A program made the position numbers and the translations under genes. The notes under the pieces were generated by a model that saw only the letters and a list, made by a program, of their open reading frames with translations, ran no database searches and was not told the DNA's origin. This document shows, one piece after another, positions 1 to 5,962 of a stretch of 6,186 bases of DNA. This DNA comes from Flavobacteriales bacterium (GTDB lineage: Bacteria > Bacteroidota > Bacteroidia > Flavobacteriales > BACL11): NCBI GenBank assembly GCA_018664745.1, contig JABJNS010000053.1, positions 1 to 6,186 on the forward strand, in the 5' to 3' direction. Position 1 is the first letter of the stretch, and each line of letters starts with the position of its first letter.

Positions 1-159
1 ATTATCGTTCGTCAAAGAGGTACAGTACACAATCCAGGAGAAAATGTTGGAATGGGGAAAGACCATACTTTATTTGCATTCACTGATGGTAAAGTAAAAT
101 TTACTAAGAAAAGAAATAATAGATCCTATGTTTCAGTTGAAACTGAAGCTGTAAACTAA
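1..159 (+). CDS. rpmA: 50S ribosomal protein L27, C-terminal part (5' end outside window)
   Basis: This is the last 52 codons of bL27, a large-subunit ribosomal protein whose N-terminus reaches towards the peptidyl transferase centre. Frame 1 reads IIVRQRGT, then HNPGENVGMGKDHTLFA and DGKVKF, the highly conserved L27 core, and ends at TAA. The family is normally about 85 residues, so roughly the first 35 (including the usual RRGGVK region) lie left of the window. The lysine- and arginine-rich tail (FTKKRNNR) fits a ribosomal protein. An intrinsic terminator follows 25 bases after the stop, so rpmA probably ends its own transcription unit, which in most bacteria begins with rplU; rplU is not visible here. 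Identification is by motif recognition and is very secure. Confidence 0.97.
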   Translation: MIVRQRGTVHNPGENVGMGKDHTLFAFTDGKVKFTKKRNNRSYVSVETEAVN

Positions 160-184
160 GGATTGCACTATACTTACAATTAAG

Positions 185-214
185 AAAACTTCTGAGCAAT
201 CAGGAGTTTTTTTT
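185..214 (+). terminator. Rho-independent terminator after rpmA
   Basis: An 11-bp stem (185-195 paired with 200-210, one G-U wobble at 191/204) is closed by a GCAA tetraloop of the stable GNRA class at 196-199. It runs straight into a T-tract of eight (207-214), whose first four bases also pair in the stem. This is a textbook intrinsic terminator and separates the ribosomal protein unit from serS. Confidence 0.9.
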
Positions 215-217
215 ATT

Positions 218-225
218 TACATTTG
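218..225 (+). promoter_or_regulatory. Putative Bacteroidota -7 promoter element for serS
   Basis: TACATTTG matches the Bacteroidota housekeeping -7 consensus TAnnTTTG at every fixed position. It lies just after the rpmA terminator and 30 bases before the serS ATG, which would give a leader of about 25 bases. No TTG -33 element sits 17-23 bases upstream; that position falls inside the terminator stem. The assignment therefore rests on the -7 box and its position only. The same octamer recurs at 5582-5589. Confidence 0.5.
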
Positions 226-255
226 TTTCATTAATAGATAAACCCAAGAATTAAG

Positions 256-1521
256 ATGCTACACATTAATAAAATAAGAGAAAACAAGGAGAGCTATATT
301 ACTTTACTTAAGTTAAAGAATATGGATGCTACTGAATTGTTTATTGCTGTAATTGCTAAAGATGATGAGCGTAAAGCTACTCAGCAAAAAGCTGATGAGT
401 TATTAGCTAAAGGAAATCAGTTGGCTAAGCAGATTGGTGAGCTGTATAAAACTGGCAAGGCTGCTGAAGCTAATGTGTTAAAGGAGGAATCATCTTCAAT
501 TAAAGAACAGTCAAAAGCATTACAAGCTAGACAAAGTGAACTTGAAAAAGAAATTCAGGATATCTTGGTGCAGATTCCTAATATTCCTCATCCTACTGTT
601 CCTTTAGGGAAATCAGATGCAGATAATGTTACTTTGGAAGAAGTAGGTACTATTCCAACTTTAATGGAAGGGGCTAAACCGCATTGGGAGTTAACTACTG
701 ATTATAGCTTAATTGATTTTGAACTTGGAAATAAGATTACAGGTGCAGGATTTCCAGTTTATACTAACAAAGGTGCAAAGTTGCAAAGAGCTTTAATTGC
801 ATATTTTCTAGATAAAAATACTGAAGCAGGTTATATTGAGTACTTGCCACCTCATTTAGTGAATGAGGCTTCAGGTTTTGGTACTGGGCAATTGCCTGAT
901 AAGGAGAGTCAAATGTATCATGCTACTGAGGATAATTTATATTTAATCCCAACTGCTGAGGTGCCAGTAACAAATTTCTTCAGAGATGTTATTGTAAAGG
1001 AATTTCCTGTTAAGTGTACTGCCTACACTCCTTGTTTTAGGCGTGAGGCAGGCTCGTATGGTAAAGAAGTGAGAGGATTAAATAGATTGCACCAATTTGA
1101 TAAAGTAGAGATTGTGCAGGTGCAACATCCTGAAAAATCATATGAAACTTTAGATACTATGGTGAATCATGTAGCAAGTATACTGGATGAATTAGAGTTG
1201 CCTTTTAGAATATTGCAATTATGTGGTGGTGATTTAAGTTTTACATCAGCACTTACTTTTGATTTTGAAGTGTATTCTGCAGGGCAAGAAAGATGGTTGG
1301 AAGTAAGTTCAGTTTCTAACTTTGAAAGTTACCAAGCAAATAGATTAAAGTTGAGGTATAAGGATGAAAATGGAAAAACACAGCTGTGTCATACCTTAAA
1401 CGGAAGTGCTTTGGCATTGCCAAGAATTTATGCGGCACTTATTGAAAACAACCAAACTGCTGAGGGGATAAAAATTCCTAAAGCATTGCAGCCTTACACA
1501 GGTTTTGATATTATAAAATAA
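256..1521 (+). CDS. serS: Seryl-tRNA synthetase (class II)
   Basis: Cytoplasmic serine-tRNA ligase: it activates serine with ATP and charges tRNA-Ser (also the first step for tRNA-Sec where present). The 421 residues match the usual bacterial length. Residues about 30-105 form the long antiparallel coiled-coil arm that contacts the tRNA-Ser long variable arm, rich in Lys, Glu, Gln and Ala. The catalytic domain follows: motif 1 near 161-185 (TGAGFPVYTNKGAKLQRAL), the serine-site TAEVP at 233-237, motif 2 at 261-287 (FRREAGSYGKEVRGL then HQFDKVE), and motif 3 at 381-398 (LNGSALALPRIYAALIEN) with the invariant class II arginine at 390. Motif 3 has Leu-Pro before that Arg where E. coli has Val-Gly; I recall this as normal in Bacteroidota. 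The ATG start gives the conserved MLxxxxIREN opening. There is no clear Shine-Dalgarno, as is usual in this phylum. It is the first gene of a tight four-gene plus-strand run. Confidence 0.97.
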   Translation: MLHINKIRENKESYITLLKLKNMDATELFIAVIAKDDERKATQQKADELLAKGNQLAKQIGELYKTGKAAEANVLKEESSSIKEQSKALQARQSELEKEIQDILVQIPNIPHPTVPLGKSDADNVTLEEVGTIPTLMEGAKPHWELTTDYSLIDFELGNKITGAGFPVYTNKGAKLQRALIAYFLDKNTEAGYIEYLPPHLVNEASGFGTGQLPDKESQMYHATEDNLYLIPTAEVPVTNFFRDVIVKEFPVKCTAYTPCFRREAGSYGKEVRGLNRLHQFDKVEIVQVQHPEKSYETLDTMVNHVASILDELELPFRILQLCGGDLSFTSALTFDFEVYSAGQERWLEVSSVSNFESYQANRLKLRYKDENGKTQLCHTLNGSALALPRIYAALIENNQTAEGIKIPKALQPYTGFDIIK

Positions 1522-3324
1522 ATGCGTTTACTTCTAGTATTTATGCTGATAAGTTCTTTTGCTGTTGCACAGCAAAGTGAACAACAATTGGCTTATCAAT
1601 ACTATATAAATGGTGAGTATGAAAAAGCAATCACTATTTATGAAGAGCTGAATGAAAAGCGGTTTTCTGTTGCTTATTATATTCCTTACTTTGGCTCTTT
1701 GCTAAATATTGAAGATTATAAGTCAGCAGAGAAATTAGCAAAAAAAGTAGCTAAAATATATCCTAGAAGTTTGAACTATCAATTGGAAATTGGGATAGCT
1801 CAACAAAAATCAGGATTTGAGAATAGAGCAAATCGTACCTTTGAGAAGGTATATGATGCATTAGATGGGAAACAATCTCAAGCTATAAATTTAGCAAATA
1901 CTTTTAGGCGATATGAAATGTATGAGGATGCTTTAAATGTGTATCTTTTATCAGAAAAGATAAATCCAAAATCTAATTTTGGCACACAAAAAGCACAGCT
2001 TTATGCCTACTTAGGAAAAGTAGATTTGATGATAGCTGAGTATTTGAAAGAATTGCAAAGAAATCCAAGACAAAAACAAATGGTGATTGCTCAAGTGCAA
2101 AGGTTCTTGAATAATGATGGGATTAAAAGTGAGAAGAACTATCAATTGGTAAAAAAACAATTATTGCCTTTTGTTAGATCAGAGCAAAAACGCTCAGATT
2201 TTTCTGAAATGCTAATTTGGCTTTTTATGCAAAATGCTCAATATGAAATGGCATTCCGACAAGCAAAGGCATTGGATAAACGAACGAATGCTGATGGTGA
2301 GGGGGTGTTTGATTTGGCAGAAACTTTTTTAGATAAGCAGGATTATAATTTAGCTGTTGATGGCTATGATTATGTAATAGAAAAAGGAGAGAACAATTTT
2401 TTATTTATTGATGCGAACATTAATAGATTGTACGCGAAAACTAAAAGTTTACTCATTGAAAATAAGGGGGTAGTTAGCTTGGATAATGATTATAAAAAAT
2501 TAATTGAAACACTTGGAGTCAATAGAAATACAGTGTTACTGCTTTCTAATTATGCGCATTTTAAAGCTTTTTATTTACATGATTTAGTAGCAGCTGAAGT
2601 ATTGCTTTTAGATGCTATGGAAGTTGCAGGAATTGATAAAATGGATTTGGCTGAGTGTAAATTGGAATATGCTGATGTACAATTACTGCAAGGAAATATC
2701 TGGGAATCTTTATTGTATTATTCTCAAGTTGAAAAGGACTTTAAGGAAAACCCGATTGGGCATGAAGCAAAATTAAGAAGAGCAAAAATTGCTTATTATC
2801 AAGGGGATTTTGATTGGGCACAAGCACAATTAGGTACGCTAAAAGCATCTACTTCCAAGCTAATTGCTAATGATGCATTAGATCTTTCATTATTGATTAT
2901 TGATAATTTTAACTTGGATACTTCAACTATTGCTATGCGTACTTTTGCAAATGCTGATTTATTGAATTATCAGCAGAAATATGCGGAAGCTATTGTGAAA
3001 TATGACTCTGTACTTATCGCTTTTCCTGGGCATACGCTTTCTGATGAAATTTATATGAGAAAGGCTGAAATTTACATGCAATTGAATAATACAGAAAAGG
3101 TGGTGGAGATGTATGAAAAAATTACTGCTGATTGGAATTATGATATTTTGGCAGATGATGCTCTTTATCAATTGGCTAAAATGTATGACAATACTTTAGA
3201 AGATAAAGTGAAGGCTATGGAGTTGTACGAAAAAATATTGTTAGAACATAATAGTAGTATTTTTGTAGCTGAGGCAAGGAAGCGTTTCAGATATTTGAGA
3301 GGAGATAATTTAAATAAGGAATAA
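1522..3324 (+). CDS. Secreted tetratricopeptide-repeat protein, function unknown
   Basis: A 600-residue protein with a Sec signal peptide: MRLLLVFMLISSFAVA, probably cut after A16 (AVA|QQ). There is no lipobox cysteine, so it is likely soluble in the periplasm. The rest is helical repeats. Clear TPR-like units lie at about 22-45 (YYINGEYEKAITIYEEL), 384-406, 418-440, 479-502 (YQQKYAEAIVKYDSVL), 511-534 and 545-573, with degenerate repeats between. The C-terminal pattern (repeated YxxAxxYxxI, then EARKRFRYLRGD at 584-595) resembles the BamD/YbgF-like repeats of envelope scaffold proteins. TPRs bind other proteins; no catalytic domain is seen. Its ATG follows the serS stop with no gap (TAAATG) and its own stop overlaps the next ATG by one base, so translational coupling is likely. 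I do not recognise a named gene. It is a Bacteroidota-type conserved hypothetical, possibly an envelope assembly or scaffold factor (inference). Confidence 0.85.
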   Translation: MRLLLVFMLISSFAVAQQSEQQLAYQYYINGEYEKAITIYEELNEKRFSVAYYIPYFGSLLNIEDYKSAEKLAKKVAKIYPRSLNYQLEIGIAQQKSGFENRANRTFEKVYDALDGKQSQAINLANTFRRYEMYEDALNVYLLSEKINPKSNFGTQKAQLYAYLGKVDLMIAEYLKELQRNPRQKQMVIAQVQRFLNNDGIKSEKNYQLVKKQLLPFVRSEQKRSDFSEMLIWLFMQNAQYEMAFRQAKALDKRTNADGEGVFDLAETFLDKQDYNLAVDGYDYVIEKGENNFLFIDANINRLYAKTKSLLIENKGVVSLDNDYKKLIETLGVNRNTVLLLSNYAHFKAFYLHDLVAAEVLLLDAMEVAGIDKMDLAECKLEYADVQLLQGNIWESLLYYSQVEKDFKENPIGHEAKLRRAKIAYYQGDFDWAQAQLGTLKASTSKLIANDALDLSLLIIDNFNLDTSTIAMRTFANADLLNYQQKYAEAIVKYDSVLIAFPGHTLSDEIYMRKAEIYMQLNNTEKVVEMYEKITADWNYDILADDALYQLAKMYDNTLEDKVKAMELYEKILLEHNSSIFVAEARKRFRYLRGDNLNKE

Positions 3325-3632
3325 TGATAATATATAATGTAACCGTAAGTGTAGAAGAAAGTATTAGTGAGGATTGGCTAATTTGGATGCAAGATGTGCA
3401 TATTCCTGAGGTAATGGCTACAGGTGTATTTTCAAAATCACAAATAAATAGAGTGATAGTACAGGGGGATAGTGGCAATACTTATGCCATTGCTTATACT
3501 TGTGCTAGCATGAAAGATTTGCATCAGTATCAAGTAAAATATGCTCCTGAATTACAACAGAAACATATTGCTCGTTATGGTGATAAGGCTGTGGCTTTCC
3601 GTACCTTAATGGAGGTTATTAAAGAATACTAA
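3324..3632 (+). CDS. DUF4286 family protein
   Basis: A small 102-residue soluble protein without signal peptide or membrane segment. It opens MIIYNVTVSVEES, followed by WLIWMQDVHIPEVMATG (about 19-35) and, near the C-terminus, DKAVAFRTLMEVI (87-99). This is the pattern I know for DUF4286, a short alpha/beta protein found widely in Bacteroidota that resembles ferredoxin-like or dimeric alpha-beta barrel folds; its function is not known. The ATG shares its A with the TAA of the TPR gene, and AAGGA at 3316-3320 lies close upstream, one of the few purine-rich SD-like stretches here. In flavobacteria I recall this family between a TPR gene and rsmA (ksgA); here the next gene is a transporter instead. 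Family call is fairly sure, role unknown. Confidence 0.85.
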   Translation: MIIYNVTVSVEESISEDWLIWMQDVHIPEVMATGVFSKSQINRVIVQGDSGNTYAIAYTCASMKDLHQYQVKYAPELQQKHIARYGDKAVAFRTLMEVIKEY

Positions 3633-3640
3633 ATTCAGTT

Positions 3641-4855
3641 TTGAAAAAAGTAATTAAGGCATATTTAAATTTAGAAGAACATGTTCTTCTAATGATAAAG
3701 GCCGAATTTTTTATTCAGTTAATTGGGGCCGCTTTTTTTCTTATTTTAAACATCTATTTGGCAAAGCAGGGATTCTCTGACCCTGAGATTGCTAATTTTA
3801 TTTCTTATCGTTTTTTGGCAGTTATGTTATTGGCTTTCCCTTTAGGTTTTTTTATAAAAGGCAAGCCGCTTAAACCCTTTTTCATGTTGGGTAGTTTAGG
3901 TGTGCCTATGGTTGCTATTGCGCTTGTTTTGGCTGTGCAAAATACTTTGTTCAATCTCTTGCCAACTTTGTTTATATTGTGGGGTGTTGTGTTTACACTT
4001 TTTCAGGTGAGCGCTTTACCTTATGTAATGCGAAATACATCTGTTGAAAATCAGTCTCATGCTATATCATTGAATTATGCAACCCATAGTTTTGGAACTA
4101 TTTTAAGTGGTATTATCATTTTTGGATTTGGGCAGTTTATGAAGGAGATGGATGAAGGGATTATTCTTTTATTTATCTCAATAATTGGTTTTATAGGAGT
4201 TTACTTTTTACTTAAAATGAAAGTGGATGTAGTAGTTCCTGTAAAGAAAGGTTTACAATGGAAGTCCTATGATTGGGGTTTGTTGTTTAAGGCAATTGTT
4301 CCAACTATTATTATTGCTGTGGGGGCAGGGCTCACTATTCCTTTTATCAACTTATTCTTCTTCCATAATTTTCAAATTGACTCTACTGGTTTTGCTGTTA
4401 TTGGTGGTATTGCTAGTGTACTGGTTGCATTTTTGGCTTTGCTCGTTCCTAATGTTAAGAATAAGTTGGGTTTCAAAAAAGGGATAACCTACACTCAAAC
4501 TACAGCTGTTATTGCATTGGTTGCTTTAGCTACTACTGAGTTCTTTGCACAATATTGGTGGGCTTTATCAGTAGCAGTTTTGTGCTTTTGGGTACGAACT
4601 CCACTTATGAATATGGCTGCCCCAATGACATCTGAGCTTACTATTAATTATGTAGGTAAAAAGAACCAAGAAATGCTAAGTGCTATTATGGCTGCAATTT
4701 GGAGTGGTAGTTGGTTTTTTAGCTCACAAATATTTAGGTATTTAAAAGGGGAGGGTTTACCTTATGCTTATATCTTTTACATCACGGCTGTGCTGTATGG
4801 TTTTGGGGTATTTATGTACTACCTCTTGGTGTTAGATTATGAAAGGAGGAAATAA
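3641..4855 (+). CDS. MFS-like 12-helix membrane transporter, substrate unknown
   Basis: A 404-residue integral inner-membrane protein. Hydrophobic segments lie at about 22-41, 54-72, 79-99, 104-124, 143-165, 172-192, 215-240, 250-270, 284-304, 306-322, 345-366 and 374-398. That is 12 helices, with a longer charged loop (193-213) after helix 6, the layout of the Major Facilitator Superfamily. The RTPLMNMAAPMTSEL region (319-333) and the following AAIWSGSWFFSS (351-362) resemble helix 10-11 of MFS drug/sugar-efflux-like members. No substrate-specific motif is visible, so none is assigned. The start is TTG at 3641, eight bases after the DUF4286 stop, giving MKKVIKAYLNLEEH before helix 1. An ATG at 3692 (MIKAEFF) would also keep all helices and cannot be excluded. 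The gene ends two bases from the convergent hydrolase gene. Confidence 0.8.
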   Translation: MKKVIKAYLNLEEHVLLMIKAEFFIQLIGAAFFLILNIYLAKQGFSDPEIANFISYRFLAVMLLAFPLGFFIKGKPLKPFFMLGSLGVPMVAIALVLAVQNTLFNLLPTLFILWGVVFTLFQVSALPYVMRNTSVENQSHAISLNYATHSFGTILSGIIIFGFGQFMKEMDEGIILLFISIIGFIGVYFLLKMKVDVVVPVKKGLQWKSYDWGLLFKAIVPTIIIAVGAGLTIPFINLFFFHNFQIDSTGFAVIGGIASVLVAFLALLVPNVKNKLGFKKGITYTQTTAVIALVALATTEFFAQYWWALSVAVLCFWVRTPLMNMAAPMTSELTINYVGKKNQEMLSAIMAAIWSGSWFFSSQIFRYLKGEGLPYAYIFYITAVLYGFGVFMYYLLVLDYERRK

Positions 4856-4857
4856 TC

Positions 4858-5496
4858 TTACTGCAAAAAAGGATTGTGTTCTTTTTCGTATCCAATATTA
4901 GTAGCTGGTCCGTGTCCACAATATACTTGAGTTTCGTTTGGTAAAGGAAACAGTTGTGTTTTAATACTGTTAATTAGTGTGTTATGATCTCCTCCAGGTA
5001 AATCAGTACGGCCAATACTTCCTTGAAAAAGTACGTCCCCGGCAATAACTAAGTTATTTTCTGTGCTGTAAAGGCAAATGTGCCCAGGTGCATGTCCAGG
5101 AGTAAAGAGTATCTTAAAACTACTTTCGCCAAAAGTTAAAACATCATCTTGTGCTAAAAAGTGTTTAGGGTAAGGCGATCCTTCATAATCCTCCATCCCA
5201 TACATTTTACCAATATTTCCTGCATTTTCAAGTAATGGTAAATCTTCCTTATTCATATAGAGTTCTAAATCCCAGAGTTCGCTTACAAATTTGTTCCCCA
5301 ACACATGATCAATATGGCAATGGGTGTTAATCAATTTAACAGGATTTAGTCCTTCACTAGTAATGAATCTTCTTAGTTCTGTTCTTTCTACTTCAGTATA
5401 GCAGCCTGGGTCAATAATGATACAATCTTTAGTTTCATCATAAACTACATAGGTATTTTCCTGAAAAGGATTAAAGGCAAAAGATTTGATTTTCAT
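4858..5496 (-). CDS. Metallo-beta-lactamase-fold hydrolase, YcbL-like (glyoxalase II group)
   Basis: A 212-residue cytoplasmic metallohydrolase. The metal-binding set is complete: THCHIDH at 58-64 (ligands H59, H61, D63, H64), H135 in TPGHAPGH, D154 in AGDVLF and H195 in CGHGP. The stretch from GSIGRTDLPGGDH (159-171) to the terminal GYEKEHNPFLQ closely follows E. coli YcbL, a short type II glyoxalase-like enzyme. It lacks the C-terminal substrate-binding domain of classical GloB (about 250 residues). Likely reaction: hydrolysis of a thioester such as S-lactoylglutathione or an analogous bacterial thiol conjugate. Because most Bacteroidota lack glutathione, the true substrate is uncertain. 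It is transcribed alone, with a good promoter match just upstream (5516-5546), an ATG at 5496 and an A-rich leader instead of a Shine-Dalgarno. It converges on the MFS gene with a 2-base gap. Confidence 0.92.
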   Translation of the reverse strand: MKIKSFAFNPFQENTYVVYDETKDCIIIDPGCYTEVERTELRRFITSEGLNPVKLINTHCHIDHVLGNKFVSELWDLELYMNKEDLPLLENAGNIGKMYGMEDYEGSPYPKHFLAQDDVLTFGESSFKILFTPGHAPGHICLYSTENNLVIAGDVLFQGSIGRTDLPGGDHNTLINSIKTQLFPLPNETQVYCGHGPATNIGYEKEHNPFLQ

Positions 5497-5515
5497 ATTT
5501 TATTTTTAGCTTCTG

Positions 5516-5546
5516 CAAATATATGTTAATTAGTGTTTTAAAACAA
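5516..5546 (-). promoter_or_regulatory. Putative Bacteroidota promoter of the YcbL-like gene
   Basis: Read on the minus strand, TATATTTG (5523 to 5516) is a full match to the -7 consensus TAnnTTTG. A TTG (5546 to 5544) lies 20 bases upstream of it, inside the 17-23 spacing reported for flavobacterial promoters. The ATG at 5496 is 19 bases past the -7 box, so the leader would be short, roughly 10-15 bases. This is the best two-part promoter match in the window. Confidence 0.65.
5534..5545. repeat. Perfect 12-bp palindrome in the divergent intergenic region
   Basis: TGTTTTAAAACA is perfectly self-complementary and sits near the middle of the 97-bp region between the two divergent genes. It overlaps the -33 side of the minus-strand promoter. 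It could be an operator for a dimeric regulator, but it is short and mostly A/T, so chance is a real alternative. No second copy was noticed. Confidence 0.35.
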
Positions 5547-5581
5547 TCTGATTTCTCATGTAAGTATTGCTAATTCCTTTT

Positions 5582-5589
5582 TACATTTG
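5582..5589 (+). promoter_or_regulatory. Putative -7 promoter element for the TSUP gene
   Basis: TACATTTG, identical to the box before serS, ends four bases before the ATG at 5594. Bacteroidota transcription usually starts a few bases after this element, so a message made here would begin at or next to the start codon and be leaderless. No TTG is seen at the -33 distance (17-23 bases upstream), which lowers confidence. Confidence 0.4.
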
Positions 5590-5593
5590 TGCT

Positions 5594-5962
5594 ATGAGTA
5601 TTTCAACTTTTATTATTTTAATTGTTATTGGTTTATTGGCTGGTATCCTAAGCGGATTAGTTGGTGTTGGTGGCGGTATCATTATGATACCACTATTGAT
5701 CATGTTGTTGGGTTTAACACAACATCAAGCTCAAGGGACAGCCCTTTTTGCTATGCTACCCCCTATAGGTATCTTGGCAGCCATGAACTACTTTAAACAA
5801 GGGTATGTCAAGTGGGAATATGCTCTTGTTATTGCCCTTACCTTTGTTGTTGGTGGATATTTTGGATCTAAACTTTCTTTGAGTTTACCACCTCAAACGG
5901 TTAGGCGTGTATTTGGTGTTATCATGCTGATTGGCGGATTTAAACTTATCTTTTCAAAATGA
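5594..5962 (+). CDS. Half-size TauE/SafE (TSUP) family membrane transporter
   Basis: A 122-residue inner-membrane protein with about four or five hydrophobic segments (4-26, 29-41, 50-66, 74-96, 104-119). It carries the TSUP signature: GLLAGILSGLVGVGGGIIMIP at 13-33, then HQAQGTALFAMLPP at 44-57 with the conserved small-residue and proline turn. TauE/SafE proteins are linked to export or uptake of sulfite, sulfoacetate and other sulfur organics; the substrate here cannot be read. Full-length members are about 250 residues with two inverted homologous halves. This one is a single half that ends cleanly, so it probably works as a dimer and is not a broken gene (inference). I chose ATG 5594 over an in-frame TTG at 5567, because the extension adds only a non-conserved MLIPFYICA and the protein begins naturally at the helix. 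The stop overlaps the next gene's ATG (ATGA), implying co-translation with the M20 enzyme. Confidence 0.85.
   Translation: MSISTFIILIVIGLLAGILSGLVGVGGGIIMIPLLIMLLGLTQHQAQGTALFAMLPPIGILAAMNYFKQGYVKWEYALVIALTFVVGGYFGSKLSLSLPPQTVRRVFGVIMLIGGFKLIFSK

Noticed and set aside
160..255. T-box or other riboswitch leader before serS
   Set aside because: The gap is only 96 bases and contains a plain terminator belonging to rpmA; no specifier loop, T-box sequence or competing antiterminator is seen, and T-boxes are not expected in this phylum.
388..400. Degenerate motif 3 of SerRS (Leu-Pro before the invariant Arg)
   Set aside because: The catalytic Arg390 and the surrounding LNGSALAL...ALIEN are intact, and I recall ALPR as the normal form in Bacteroidota, so it is not a defect. 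(The coordinates here are residue numbers.)
2959..3171. Minus-strand open frame of 70 codons
   Set aside because: It lies wholly inside the TPR gene, has low-complexity Ile/Phe/His-rich content with no family resemblance, and is an antisense shadow.
3287..3478. Minus-strand open frame of 63 codons
   Set aside because: It is antisense to the end of the TPR gene and the start of the well-recognised DUF4286 gene, with no motif or promoter.
4269..4487. Plus-strand open frame of 72 codons, very Leu-rich
   Set aside because: It is a frame-shifted reading of the transporter helices; T-rich codons produce spurious leucines.
5567..5593. Upstream TTG start for the TSUP gene
   Set aside because: It adds nine non-conserved residues before a natural membrane-helix start and precedes the likely promoter box; ATG 5594 is preferred.
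5587..5796. Plus-strand open frame of 69 codons rich in Tyr and Trp
   Set aside because: It is an out-of-frame shadow of the TSUP gene with unnatural composition.
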